Source of the DNA: Aureimonas ureilytica DSM 18598 = NBRC 106430
GTDB lineage: Bacteria; Pseudomonadota; Alphaproteobacteria; Rhizobiales; Rhizobiaceae
DNA length: 64,000 bases
Direction of reading: 5' to 3'
Assembly: GCF_000382705.1 (NCBI RefSeq)
Contig: NZ_ARQE01000004.1
Location: forward strand, 32,197-96,196
Shown here one piece after another: positions 1 to 8,085 of this stretch. The position numbers and the translations under genes were made by a program. Each line of letters begins with the position of its first letter. Position 1 is the first letter of the stretch. Under the pieces are notes generated by a model, which was not told where the DNA came from, ran no database searches, and saw only the letters and a list, made by a program, of their open reading frames with translations.

Positions 1-525
1 GGCGAGCCGATACTGGCTGACGTCGGTGCGCTCCACGAGGCCCGAGGCCACCATCCACCAACCGATCGCGCCCTGCAGCCCGCCGAGCGCCAGAAGCCCG
101 ACGAGGCGCGGCTTCAGCCAGGGCTCGACCCGGCCCGTCGCCCAGAAGAAGGCGAGCGGCAGCGCGAAGGCGAAGCCGACGCTGCGGGCCAGGAAGCGGT
201 GCGCCCATTCCCACCAGAAGATGGTCTGGAACTCCGACAGGCTCATGCCCTTGTTGACGAGCTGATACTGCGGGATCTGGCGGTACAGGTCGAACTCTTC
301 CTGCCACTCGGCCTGCGAGAGCGGCGGGATGATGCCGTGGATCGGCTTCCATTCGGTGATCGAAAGGCCGGACTCGGTCAGCCGCGTCGCGCCGCCCACC
401 ACCACGAGGGCGAGGATCATCGCCGCCACGCAATAGAGCCAGATCTGGATCGCCCGCCGGGAGCGGGTCCATCTGTCGTGCTCGCGGGCGAGCGAGGGGA
501 CGGGGGCCTGCGTCGATACGCTCAT
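1..525 (-). CDS. ctaA: Heme A synthase CtaA (COX15 type), 3' part cut by window edge
   Basis: The first 175 residues are present; the C-terminus lies outside the window. CtaA/COX15 is an inner-membrane enzyme that oxidises the C8 methyl of heme O to give heme A for cytochrome aa3 oxidase. A cytoplasmic N-terminus is followed by a first membrane helix at about residues 28-46. The family signature [16 protein letters not shown] starts at residue 47, and [10 protein letters not shown] carries the heme-ligand candidate His109. The ATG follows only a weak Shine-Dalgarno match. It is divergent from the DUF2842 gene, a common neighbour of ctaA in this order. The family call is secure. Confidence 0.93.
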   Translation of the reverse strand, partial: MSVSTQAPVPSLAREHDRWTRSRRAIQIWLYCVAAMILALVVVGGATRLTESGLSITEWKPIHGIIPPLSQAEWQEEFDLYRQIPQYQLVNKGMSLSEFQTIFWWEWAHRFLARSVGFAFALPLAFFWATGRVEPWLKPRLVGLLALGGLQGAIGWWMVASGLVERTDVSQYRLA

Positions 526-747
526 ATCAGTCTTGAAGGGCTTCGCGAAAAAGCCGCTTCATCCCCTTGTTTTCGGCCGATCGGATCGGCAACCTGACAA
601 CGGGCACGGTGGGGCGTTCGCACCCCTGGCCCGCATGGGGAGTGGTTTGGTACGAAGCGCTCCGCTTGGCAAGGGCCGGAGCCGCGCGGCATGGTCACAC
701 TGAGCGTGACCCAGAGGCCCCGGGACGACTGAAAGAAGGAACGCAGG

Positions 748-966
748 ATGCCGGTCAGATTGAAGAAGCTCGTCGGCACGCTGCTTCTCGTGGTCTTCGT
801 GGTGGTCTACGCCATCCTCGCCACCGCCTATGCGAGCCTTTATCTCGCGGCGTCATCGACTTACGTCCATCTCCTCTACTTCTTGGTGACCGGCATCCTC
901 TGGATCGTTCCGGCCATGGTGGTGATCCGCTGGATGGAAGGCGCACCGCGCCGCGCGCGCCGCTAG
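748..966 (+). CDS. DUF2842 small membrane protein
   Basis: A 72-residue protein with two predicted membrane helices (about residues 9-31 and 43-62) and a basic C-terminal tail. The segment VHLLYFLVTGILWIVPAM matches the conserved part of DUF2842, a family largely restricted to alphaproteobacteria. No function is known to me. A good ribosome site (AAGGAA) precedes the ATG. It lies divergent to ctaA, so a link to respiratory-chain assembly is possible but only inferred from position. Confidence 0.85.
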   Translation: MPVRLKKLVGTLLLVVFVVVYAILATAYASLYLAASSTYVHLLYFLVTGILWIVPAMVVIRWMEGAPRRARR

Positions 967-1004
967 GCAAGGCGCTCTCCCGACGGACGACCGAACGGGC
1001 CGCG

Positions 1005-2930
1005 TCAGTTCGACGGCCGGTCCCGCACGACGATCATGTCGGCGATGCCCTCGCTGCGAAGCCGATCGAGCGCGGCCTCGGTCTCCTCGGCCGAGCAGCC
1101 CTCGGTCCAGACGAGGAGCGCCGCGTCGGGGTCCATGATGGTCTTGAGGAAGGGGGCTTTGCTCTCGCCGCAGTCGATCACCAGCGTCTCGTAGCTGCGC
1201 TCCATGAAGTCGAGCGCATGGCGCCGCTCGCTCCAGAGGCTGGCGCGATCCTCGCCCTCGACCTGACGCCCGGACGCCACGATCTCCGCGCCGGTCGCGA
1301 AATCCCGCCTGGCGATTTCCGCGAAATTGGCGTCACCGCGCACCAGATCGAACAGACCCGGCGTGCCGGCCGGAAGCCCCATGGCGCGCGCGGCGTCCTG
1401 CGTGTTCGACAGGTCCACCACCAGAACCGAGCGGCCCCGCAGCGCCAGACGCCGGCCGATATCGACGCCGAGCGGCCGGGTCTGGGCGCCGGGCGCGGAC
1501 ACGGTGACGACACGCGCCACCGCGCTGAACTTCAGCGCTTCGATCACGTCGTCCACCATCGCGACCTCGGACGCGCCGGGCACCGCCGCCAAGACCAGCG
1601 GATCGGGAAGCGCGGCCGTGGGCTCTGCCACGGGCGTCGTGGTTTTCTGACGGCGGAGGGGGACCGAAAGGGCGACGAAGAAGGCAGAACCGAGAAAGCC
1701 GGCCACGCTCCCCGCCAGGGCGGCCGGCCAGATGGAGAGAGAGCGCGCGGTGGATGGCAGCATCGTCTGACGGATGGTGGGCGTTGCAGCCGAAGCAAGA
1801 GCCGGCGGAGGGGCGACCGACACGGCCGGCCTGTTCGCCTCGGTCTGAAGCCGATCCAGCTCGGTGCGCGCGGCCGCGACCTCGGCCTGGAGATCGGCGC
1901 GCGTCGGCCCGCCCTCCTCCGCCGCGACGGGCTCGGGCGTTTGCCTCGATGCCGGACGGGACGCCATCTGGATCGCCGCTTCGTTGGCCGCGCGCTCGGC
2001 CTGCAACTGGCCAAGAAGCCGCTCCCGGCGCTGAGCGATCTCGCTGTCGAGCTGCTCCAGCCGCAGGCGCACGATGCGCACGCGCGGATGCGTGGCGCTG
2101 AGATTGGCGGTAAGTTCGACCGCGCGCGGCTGCAGACCCCGTCGTTCGCTCATCAAGCTGCGCCATGTGTCCCACGCCCCGAGCAGGCCCGGCATGGTCA
2201 ACCGCTCGTCATCGCCCTCGACGGCGGCGATCGCGGCGTCGAGTTCGCTGCGCCGGCTTTCCAGCGTCGCCTTCTCGGCCGGATCGAGCCCGGCGGCCGG
2301 GCTTGGCGCCGCGACATCGGTCGGTGCCGGCGCATCGAACGCGGCCAGGCCACGCTCGGCTTCGTCCAGGCGCGCGCGCGCCTCGGCGAGTGGGGCCGCG
2401 CTATCGGGCCTTGCGGGCGGTGCCTCCACGGGCGGCGCGACGTCGAGTTGCCTCGCGGGCTTCGGCCGGCGCGACAGGAGCTGATCGGCGATGAACTGGA
2501 CGCGAGCGGTGGCGAGAACCGGGCTCGCCGCCTCGGCCCATAGAATGCCCCGCGTGGGCGAAAGCGCCTCGAAGCCGCTTCGCCGCGTGGCCGTCCCTTC
2601 CAGATGGCCGCGCTGATGCGCCATGAGTCGGTCGATCGCGCGCGGCGGCTCCTGTCCGGTATCGGCCTCCTCTGTCGGCCCTTCCGCCTGCGACGGCGTG
2701 GGCTCGCGGTCGGCGATGGCGTGCACCTCGGCGGCGTTCCAGGTCGGCAGCGGCCCGCCCTCGGCGGAGAGCTCGATCCGCGCCCGGTGGACGGAGGGAA
2801 CGAGCGACACGGCGAAGGCCGCCGCCGCGCCCGAGAGCAGCGTCGCCGCCGCCACGATCGCGAGATGACGCGCCGTGCCGGCCCGGACCGCTTCTTTGCC
2901 CTGCACTGGCTTGGCCCATTCCGGCGACAT
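1005..2930 (-). CDS. Wzc/GumC-like polysaccharide co-polymerase with degenerate kinase domain
   Basis: A 641-residue inner-membrane protein, starting at an ATG preceded by AGAAGG; a longer in-frame start 27 codons upstream has poorer support. Membrane helices lie at about residues 20-45 and 400-425, flanking a long periplasmic region rich in Ala/Glu/Arg that should form coiled coils (chain-length determinant layout). The C-terminal domain has the fold order of a BY-kinase, with a hydrophobic strand SVLVVDL and later YETLVIDCGES. The phosphate-binding loop, however, reads APGAQTRPLG and has no GK[ST], and no tyrosine cluster is present at the end. It probably controls polymer length and export without kinase activity. 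It is divergent from the Wza-like gene. Confidence 0.85.
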   Translation of the reverse strand: MSPEWAKPVQGKEAVRAGTARHLAIVAAATLLSGAAAAFAVSLVPSVHRARIELSAEGGPLPTWNAAEVHAIADREPTPSQAEGPTEEADTGQEPPRAIDRLMAHQRGHLEGTATRRSGFEALSPTRGILWAEAASPVLATARVQFIADQLLSRRPKPARQLDVAPPVEAPPARPDSAAPLAEARARLDEAERGLAAFDAPAPTDVAAPSPAAGLDPAEKATLESRRSELDAAIAAVEGDDERLTMPGLLGAWDTWRSLMSERRGLQPRAVELTANLSATHPRVRIVRLRLEQLDSEIAQRRERLLGQLQAERAANEAAIQMASRPASRQTPEPVAAEEGGPTRADLQAEVAAARTELDRLQTEANRPAVSVAPPPALASAATPTIRQTMLPSTARSLSIWPAALAGSVAGFLGSAFFVALSVPLRRQKTTTPVAEPTAALPDPLVLAAVPGASEVAMVDDVIEALKFSAVARVVTVSAPGAQTRPLGVDIGRRLALRGRSVLVVDLSNTQDAARAMGLPAGTPGLFDLVRGDANFAEIARRDFATGAEIVASGRQVEGEDRASLWSERRHALDFMERSYETLVIDCGESKAPFLKTIMDPDAALLVWTEGCSAEETEAALDRLRSEGIADMIVVRDRPSN

Positions 2931-2964
2931 GTCTCGACCTTCTGCTCGAACTCCGGCACCGCAT

Positions 2965-3052
2965 CCAATTAGTTGCGACGCGATATAGATACGACCTTGG
3001 AATTGGAGCACAAGCGCCCACGAAATTTACGGCTGCTTAACCCTAATTGGAG
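2965..3052. promoter_or_regulatory. Divergent exopolysaccharide promoter region with three AATTGG motifs
   Basis: The 175-bp gap between the divergent Wzc-like and Wza-like genes is AT-rich for this genome. It holds CCAATTAG at 2965-2972 and its exact inverse CTAATTGG at 3043-3050. A further AATTGGAG at 3001-3008 is repeated directly at 3045-3052. A MucR/Ros-type or other regulator site is possible; the binding protein is unknown. Confidence 0.4.
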
Positions 3053-3105
3053 ATTGTCCTTACGTCGCCTCAGGCGTCAGAAACCTTTCTCGAAGTGGGA
3101 ACCTC

Positions 3106-3663
3106 ATGCGCGCCGGGATTGTAACGCTCGCTTTGGCCAGTGCGGTCCTGTCCGGCTGCGTGACCGGCTCGCCGCCGGCCCCGGCCTTCCACGCGATGCT
3201 GAATCAGCCCTATCGGCTGGATGCGGGCGACCGCATCCGCGTTACCGTGTTCGAACAGGACAATCTGTCGGGCACCTATGCGGTGGACAAGTCCGGCTAC
3301 ATCGTGCTGCCACTGGTCGGCGCCGTGCCCGCGCGCGGCAAGACGTCCACGGAAATCCAGGCCACCATCACCGCCGCCCTGCGCAACGGCTATCTTCGCT
3401 CACCCGACGTATCCGTTCAGGTCGAGCAGTATCGCCCCTTCTTCATCATGGGCGAGGTCGTCAGCGGCGGTCAGTATTCCTATGTCCCGGGCATGACCGC
3501 GCAGAACGCCATCGCCATCGCCGGCGGCTTTTCGTCGCGCGCCGACAAGCGCACGGTGGACATCACCCGCCAGGTCAACGGGCAGGTCATCACCGGCCGC
3601 GTCCTGATCACCGACCCGATCTATCCCGGCGACACGATCTCGGTGAAGGAACGCCTGTTCTGA
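3106..3663 (+). CDS. Wza/ExoF-like polysaccharide export lipoprotein
   Basis: A 185-residue outer-membrane export protein. It has a lipoprotein signal with lipobox LSGC (lipidated Cys18). A Poly_export domain follows from YRLDAGDRIRVTVFEQDNLSG (about residue 36), and then an SLBB-like repeat beginning PFFIMGEVVSGGQYSY. It should form the periplasm/outer-membrane conduit working with the divergent Wzc-like co-polymerase. GGGAAC lies just before the ATG. It is short compared with E. coli Wza (about 380 residues), like the compact export proteins of rhizobia, so it may need a separate outer-membrane partner. Confidence 0.88.
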   Translation: MRAGIVTLALASAVLSGCVTGSPPAPAFHAMLNQPYRLDAGDRIRVTVFEQDNLSGTYAVDKSGYIVLPLVGAVPARGKTSTEIQATITAALRNGYLRSPDVSVQVEQYRPFFIMGEVVSGGQYSYVPGMTAQNAIAIAGGFSSRADKRTVDITRQVNGQVITGRVLITDPIYPGDTISVKERLF

Positions 3664-3871
3664 CGGGTGATTCGTCTCGGCGGGTGATTCGGGTTCGAGC
3701 CTCCGGGCGAGGTTCGTGAAGCCGTCGGGGAAGTGGACGGCCCCTGCCCGCCGTTTCGCCCGGCGCTCGTGACCCGTCTCCTTTACCCTTTCCTGCTAGA
3801 CCATCCCACGAAGGGGCCTGCGGCTCTTCCGCCGGAGCAGGCGGGGCCGATCGTCCGGGACTGGCGAGCGC

Positions 3872-5419
3872 ATGAAGAACAAGAAGCAGAGGGTCAATCT
3901 CTTCGAGCGCGAGTCCGTTCGCGTGTACCGGTTGAGCGAAGCCTCGCCCGGGCGCGCCTCGGCTTCGGCCTCCGCCGAACTGCCGGTCAATGCGCGGCGC
4001 ATGGCGCAGATGCTGGAGCGGCCGGTGCTGTCGCCGCGCGTCGCCCGAGGCCTCGTGCGCCTCGTGGAATGCGGGACGCTCTTTCTCATCGCTTTGGCCG
4101 TGCTCGTTCCCTTCCATCCCGACTGGATGCATCGCCTCGCGCTTTGCTCGCTGCTGACGCTTGCCGCCGTCGTCACGATGCAGATTCTCAACGGCTACGA
4201 GCCGAGCTTGCTGCGCTCGAAGCGAACGCAGATCGCGCGGCTCGCGGCCTCGCTCGCCTTGGCGAGCGCGATGGCGGCACTCGCCGCCGCCCTGTTCCAC
4301 GATCTGACCTGGGAGTTCCTGAAGAGCCTCGCGCTCTGGGCGACGGGCAGCTTCACGCTTCTGTCCACGCTTCGCCTCGCGCTCGGGGCGCGGATGCGCA
4401 AATGGGTGCGCAACGGCTTCATGGAACGGCGGGCCATCCTGGTGGGCGGCGGCGGGGCGGCGGAAGCCTTCATCCGGCGTCTCGAGATGCACCCCGACAA
4501 CGACGTGCGGATCTGCGGAATTTTCGACGATCGCAACGACGATCGCTCGCCGGCGATCGTCGCGGGCTATCCGAAGCTCGGCTCGGTCGCCCAGCTCACC
4601 GAATTTGCCCGCCGGGCGCGGATCGACATGCTGATCGTGACGCTGCCGGTCAGCGCGCAGGCGCGTCTCTTGTCGATCATGCGCGAGCTCTGGGTCCTGC
4701 CGCTCGACATCCGCGTCGCCGATTCCTCGCCCGATCTCTCCTTCCCCTCCCGGTCGCGCTCCTTCGTCGGCGACATCCCGCTGCTTCACGCCTTCGACCG
4801 GCCGCTCGCCGAATGGGACATCGTCTCGAAGCGTTGCATGGACCTTCTGATCGGCCTGCCCGCGCTCGTGCTGCTCAGCCCGCTGATGCTGGCCACCGCC
4901 ATCGCCATCAAGCTCGACAGCCCCGGGCCGGTCTTCTTTCGCCAGAAGCGCCATGGCTTCAACAACCAGATCATCAATGTCTGGAAGTTCCGCTCGCTGC
5001 GCCACGAGGACTCCGACCCCGCCGCGCGCCGCATCGTGACGCACAATGATTCGCGCGTGACCCGAGTCGGACGCTTCATCCGCCGCTCCTCGATCGACGA
5101 GCTGCCGCAGCTCTTCAACGTGCTCAGCGGCGAGCTGTCGCTGGTGGGCCCCCGCCCGCATGCCGTGCACGCGCGCTCGAGCTTCGACCAGAATTTCACG
5201 GAAATCGTGGATGGCTATTTCGGGCGCCACAAGGTCAAGCCCGGCATCACCGGCTGGGCGCAGGTGAACGGCTGGCGCGGCGAGATCGACAATGGCGAGA
5301 AGCTGCAGAAGCGCTTCGAATACGATCTCTATTATATCGAGAACTGGTCGCTTCTTCTCGACCTGCGCATTCTCGTGATGACGCCGATCAGCCTGCTTCG
5401 CAGCGCCGGCGCGTATTGA
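3872..5419 (+). CDS. Undecaprenyl-phosphate sugar phosphotransferase (WcaJ/ExoY family)
   Basis: A 515-residue polyprenyl glycosylphosphotransferase that would load the first sugar phosphate onto undecaprenyl phosphate to start repeat-unit assembly. The N-terminal half has four membrane helices (about residues 60-165) and a Rossmann-like CoA_binding_3 domain with VGGGGAAEAFIRRL (about 190). The C-terminal catalytic domain shows KRCMDLLIGLPALVLLSPLM, DSPGPVFFRQKRHG, the DELPQLFNVLSGELSLVGPRP block and KPGITGWAQVNGWRG. All key residues look intact. It follows the Wza-like gene by 208 bp. The transferred sugar cannot be read from sequence. Confidence 0.9.
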   Translation: MKNKKQRVNLFERESVRVYRLSEASPGRASASASAELPVNARRMAQMLERPVLSPRVARGLVRLVECGTLFLIALAVLVPFHPDWMHRLALCSLLTLAAVVTMQILNGYEPSLLRSKRTQIARLAASLALASAMAALAAALFHDLTWEFLKSLALWATGSFTLLSTLRLALGARMRKWVRNGFMERRAILVGGGGAAEAFIRRLEMHPDNDVRICGIFDDRNDDRSPAIVAGYPKLGSVAQLTEFARRARIDMLIVTLPVSAQARLLSIMRELWVLPLDIRVADSSPDLSFPSRSRSFVGDIPLLHAFDRPLAEWDIVSKRCMDLLIGLPALVLLSPLMLATAIAIKLDSPGPVFFRQKRHGFNNQIINVWKFRSLRHEDSDPAARRIVTHNDSRVTRVGRFIRRSSIDELPQLFNVLSGELSLVGPRPHAVHARSSFDQNFTEIVDGYFGRHKVKPGITGWAQVNGWRGEIDNGEKLQKRFEYDLYYIENWSLLLDLRILVMTPISLLRSAGAY

Positions 5420-5426
5420 GAGCGAG

Positions 5427-5452
5427 GTCGGCGCTCGTTCGAGAGCGCCGAC
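5427..5452 (+). terminator. Hairpin after the sugar transferase gene
   Basis: A perfect 10-bp stem (GTCGGCGCTC / GAGCGCCGAC) with a 6-nt loop lies 8 bases after the stop of the upstream gene, between convergent genes. No U-run follows, so this is at best a weak or Rho-assisted terminator. Confidence 0.4.
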
Positions 5453-5495
5453 GCAAGAAGCTTAATGCGGCGATCGATCCGATCGCGGCGATCCC

Positions 5496-5840
5496 TCAGA
5501 TCGCGGCGATCACGATGATCTCGACGAGATATTCGGGCGCGGCGAGCTTGGATTCGCCCGTGGCGCGCGCCGGCTTGTTGTCCTGGTCGACCCAGGCGTC
5601 CCAGACGGCGTTCATCGCGCCGAAATCCTTCATGTCGGAGAGCCAGACGGTCGCCTGAAGGATCTTCGACTTGTCGGTTCCGGCGGCCGCCAGAAGACGA
5701 TCGATCTCGGAGAGCACGGTCTTGGTCTGCGCCGTGACGTCTTCGCCGGGATTGCCGACCTGACCCGCGAGATAGACCGTGTTGCCGTGAACCACCGCGC
5801 CGCTCATGCGATGGCCGGGCTCGATGCGACGAATGCTCAT
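5496..5840 (-). CDS. RidA/YjgF family deaminase
   Basis: A 114-residue protein of the RidA (YjgF/YER057c/UK114) family, cytosolic trimers that hydrolyse reactive enamine/imine intermediates released by PLP enzymes. It carries VYLAGQVGNPGEDVTAQT near the N-terminus and PARATGESKLAAPEYLVEI near the end; the Arg of PAR matches the carboxylate-binding Arg of active RidA proteins. A good ribosome site (AAAAGGATATCGC) precedes the ATG. It stands alone between convergent and small genes. A 13-mer in its last codons, GATCGCGGCGATC, recurs just past the stop. Confidence 0.88.
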   Translation of the reverse strand: MSIRRIEPGHRMSGAVVHGNTVYLAGQVGNPGEDVTAQTKTVLSEIDRLLAAAGTDKSKILQATVWLSDMKDFGAMNAVWDAWVDQDNKPARATGESKLAAPEYLVEIIVIAAI

Positions 5841-5988
5841 GCGATATCCTTTTCGCGTTCGGCTCAGTGCCGAGCGCGTTCTAGAAGCGAATCCGCTTCC
5901 ACAGCAACCTTTTCCCGCGCCTCATCGCTCGGGCGCGCGGCGCTCGAACCTTCCGAGGACGAATTGAAAAGGAAGGGGTCGGTCAGGC

Positions 5989-6156
5989 TCAGGCCTGCGA
6001 CCCGCGCGCGACCTCGGCCGAGCGCGTCCGCCAGCGCGGCGAGGCCGACTGGCGTGCGTAGAGGTCGGACAGGCGTTCCACCTGCCCCTGCTCCAGCGCT
6101 TCGTTTTCAGTGATCAAACCCGCCTCGAAGGCGCTCACAATGTCAGACGCGGTCAT
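5989..6156 (-). CDS. Small hypothetical protein, 55 aa
   Basis: A short open frame beginning MTASDIVSAFEAGLITENEAL and ending with RGSQA and two in-frame stops. A GGGGA Shine-Dalgarno sequence sits at normal spacing upstream of the ATG, and composition matches its neighbours. The alternation of acidic and hydrophobic residues suggests two or three helices, with no signal or membrane segment. I do not recognise a family. It reads in the same direction as ridA, 148 bp away. Confidence 0.55.
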   Translation of the reverse strand: MTASDIVSAFEAGLITENEALEQGQVERLSDLYARQSASPRWRTRSAEVARGSQA

Positions 6157-6418
6157 AGAAGTCCCCGTTTCATCAAGATCGCGAATCAGCCAAACAGCCG
6201 GCCTTCGGCTTCGTTCCGCAAATGGTTAAGATTTTTTAGGAATGGGCGCCGCGCGGGCGCGGCCGGCATCAGGCGGCGGAAACCGCAAAGCCTGTGGACA
6301 AGCCGACCCCTCGCGGCGTCGCGCTCTGGCTTCCGGGCGTCCGTGCTCCAGTTTCCGCCGGACCAACCTTCGCCCTCGGCTGTGCTACGGCCAGGATCGC
6401 TCGTTCAGGAGACATCCG

Positions 6419-7330
6419 ATGCGCCTTTCCACCCTTGCAGCCGCCGGGCTGCTGGCTTCGTCCCTTGCGACCGGAGCTCTGGCCGCGCCTGTGGTCGTCT
6501 CGTCCAAGATCGACACCGAAGGCGGTGTCCTCGGCAACATGATCATGCTCGCGCTGCAGCATGGCGGGATTGAGACGACCGACCGCATCCAGCTCGGCGG
6601 AACGCCGGTAGTGCGCAAGGCGATCACCGCCGGCGAAATCGACATCTATCCCGAATATACCGGCAACGCGGCCTTCTTCTTCAACAAGGCCGAGGACCCG
6701 CTCTGGAAGGACGCGGCCAAGGCCTATGAGGCGGCCAAGACGCTCGACTTCGATGCCAACAAGATCGTCTGGCTGACGCCTTCGCCCGCCAACAACACCT
6801 GGGGCATCGCGCTGCGCGGCGACGTGGCGGACGAGAACAAGCTCACCAACCTCACCGAGTTCGGCCAGTGGGTCGCGGGCGGCGGCAATGTGAAGCTCGC
6901 GGCCTCCGCCGAGTTCGTGAACTCGCCCTCGGCGCTCCCCTCGTTCCAGACGACCTACGGCTTCAACCTGAAGCCAGACCAGCTCCTGACGCTGTCGGGC
7001 GGCGACACGGCCGCTACGATCGCCGCCGCCGCGCAGAACACCAACGGCGTCAACGCCGCGATGGTCTACGGAACGGATGGCGGCATCGCCCCGTCGGGCC
7101 TCAAGGTGATGGACGACGACAAGGGCGTGCAGCCGGTCTACCAGCCGGCGCCGATCGTGCGCGAGGCGGTTCTGACGGCCAATCCGAAGATCGCCGACAT
7201 CCTGAAGCCGATCTTCGAGAGCCTCGATCTCGTCACGCTGCAGGAGCTGAACGGCCGCGTGCAGCTCGGCGGCGAGCCGGCCCGCGCCGTGGCCGAGGAC
7301 TATCTCCAGACCAAGGGCTTCCTGAAGTAG
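6419..7330 (+). CDS. Glycine betaine/choline-type ABC substrate-binding protein (OsmF/YehZ-like)
   Basis: A 303-residue periplasmic protein with a Sec signal (MRLSTLAAAGLLASSLATGALA). The mature part starts VVVSSKIDTEGGVLGNMIML, typical of the OpuAC/OsmF class that binds quaternary ammonium compounds. EIDIYPEYTGNA (about residue 74) is the family hallmark, contributing aromatic/acidic pocket residues. AGGAGA precedes the chosen ATG. No permease or ATPase for this transporter lies in the window, so the protein is an orphan here. A strong terminator follows directly, so it is probably a single-gene unit. Confidence 0.88.
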   Translation: MRLSTLAAAGLLASSLATGALAAPVVVSSKIDTEGGVLGNMIMLALQHGGIETTDRIQLGGTPVVRKAITAGEIDIYPEYTGNAAFFFNKAEDPLWKDAAKAYEAAKTLDFDANKIVWLTPSPANNTWGIALRGDVADENKLTNLTEFGQWVAGGGNVKLAASAEFVNSPSALPSFQTTYGFNLKPDQLLTLSGGDTAATIAAAAQNTNGVNAAMVYGTDGGIAPSGLKVMDDDKGVQPVYQPAPIVREAVLTANPKIADILKPIFESLDLVTLQELNGRVQLGGEPARAVAEDYLQTKGFLK

Positions 7331-7358
7331 GAGCCGGGCGCACACCCCGAAAAGCGAA

Positions 7359-7391
7359 GCCCGGCCGCTGTCTCCAGCGGCCGGGCTTTTT
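7359..7391 (+). terminator. Rho-independent terminator of the binding-protein gene
   Basis: A perfect 12-bp GC stem (GCCCGGCCGCTG / CAGCGGCCGGGC) with a TCTC loop is followed by TTTTT, 28 bases after the stop codon. Confidence 0.93.
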
Positions 7392-7423
7392 CGTGGGCGT
7401 GGGATCGGGACGGTCGGTCCTTA

Positions 7424-7584
7424 GAGTCTGTTTGACAACTCGCCGGCAGAGGACCGGCGAGGGAATTTTTGTTTCTGTGAGGCGCCAAACGCAGTCGATG
7501 CCGGCGGCATCGGCGAGGATTGGCAACGAAACAGGGGCGAAAAGGACCCGCCGGGCCGACCCGGTCGGGTTGTCAAACAGGCTC
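7424..7584. mobile_element. MITE-like element, copy 1 (161 bp)
   Basis: Terminal inverted repeats GAGTCTGTTTGACAAC (7424-7439) and GTTGTCAAACAGGCTC (7569-7584) match at 15 of 16 positions. TTA flanks both sides (7421-7423 and 7585-7587), a 3-bp TNA target duplication as made by IS427-group IS5 elements. There is no transposase frame. A second copy of exactly the same length lies at 14098-14258 in the opposite orientation, similar over its whole length. The best-conserved stretch is internal, around CGCAGTCGATGCCGG. Confidence 0.82.
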
Positions 7585-7749
7585 TTACTGCTTCGTCTCG
7601 CTCTTGCGGGCCTGCGCCTCGCAGACTTCGACATGCTTCTGAAGCGCTTCGGTCGACAGGATGGACGCGATGGAGCGAATGTTGCGACCCTGCATCTGCG
7701 GAAGGTTCTGAACCTCCTGCAGGCGGAGAAGAAGCTCGGCTCGGTTCAT
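7585..7749 (-). CDS. Small hypothetical protein, 54 aa, 3' end abutting a MITE
   Basis: An open frame beginning MNRAELLLRLQEVQNLPQMQG and ending ARKSETKQ. A strong AGGAGA ribosome site precedes the ATG. The predicted structure is helical and soluble, and no family is recognised. Its TAA stop coincides with the TTA target duplication of MITE copy 1, so the insertion either landed exactly on the stop or supplied a new one. It lies 66 bp downstream of minE in the same direction but behind a hairpin, so it may be a weak tail of the min operon or separate. Confidence 0.6.
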   Translation of the reverse strand: MNRAELLLRLQEVQNLPQMQGRNIRSIASILSTEALQKHVEVCEAQARKSETKQ

Positions 7750-7789
7750 GTCTCTCTCCTTTTCCTCTGGTTGGAACGGCCGTGACCAC

Positions 7790-7809
7790 CCGGACCCGAA
7801 TGGGTCCGG
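7790..7809 (-). terminator. Hairpin at the end of minCDE
   Basis: A perfect 8-bp stem (CCGGACCC / GGGTCCGG) with loop GAAT lies 6 bases past the minE stop. It lacks a U-run, so termination is plausible but may be partial, allowing read-through into the small downstream gene. Confidence 0.45.
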
Positions 7810-7815
7810 CTGGCC

Positions 7816-8085
7816 TCAATGCGCCGTCAGGAGTCCCGCTTGCTGCGGGAGTTCGATATCGACCTCCAAGGTCGACATCTGGTCCTTCTTGTCCATCTTC
7901 ACCTTCACCTTGTCCCGGTTGATCGGGACATGGCGAGCGATGACGGCCAGGATCTCCTCGCGAAGAACGGCGACGAGGTCGGACTGGCCGATCTCGGCGC
8001 GCTCATGCGCGAGCAGGATCTGCAGGCGTTCCCGCGCGGCGGGAGCGGAGGTCCGCTGCTTGTTGAAGAAATTGAAAAGGCTCAT
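7816..8085 (-). CDS. minE: Cell division topological specificity factor MinE
   Basis: 89 residues, normal length. The N-terminal MSLFNFFNK is the membrane-targeting segment. [16 protein letters not shown] is the anti-MinCD region that stimulates MinD ATPase and displaces MinC. The C-terminal part ([11 protein letters not shown]) is the topological specificity domain. Its ATG overlaps the minD stop by 4 bp, so it is translationally coupled as the last gene of minC-minD-minE. Together they keep the FtsZ ring at mid-cell. Confidence 0.96.
   Translation of the reverse strand: MSLFNFFNKQRTSAPAARERLQILLAHERAEIGQSDLVAVLREEILAVIARHVPINRDKVKVKMDKKDQMSTLEVDIELPQQAGLLTAH

Noticed and set aside
567-2543. 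A 658-codon open frame opposite the Wzc-like gene
   Set aside because: It is a GC-rich antisense frame with an Arg/His/Gly-rich product, no ribosome site and no family resemblance, while the opposite strand holds a clear gene.
3664-3690. Direct repeat CGGGTGATTCG after the Wza-like gene
   Set aside because: Two 11-bp copies 17 bases apart, with no symmetry or link to a start; no function can be supported.
6226-6241. TTAAGATTTTTTAG upstream of the betaine-type binding protein as a CtrA box
   Set aside because: The second half is TAGG instead of TTAA.
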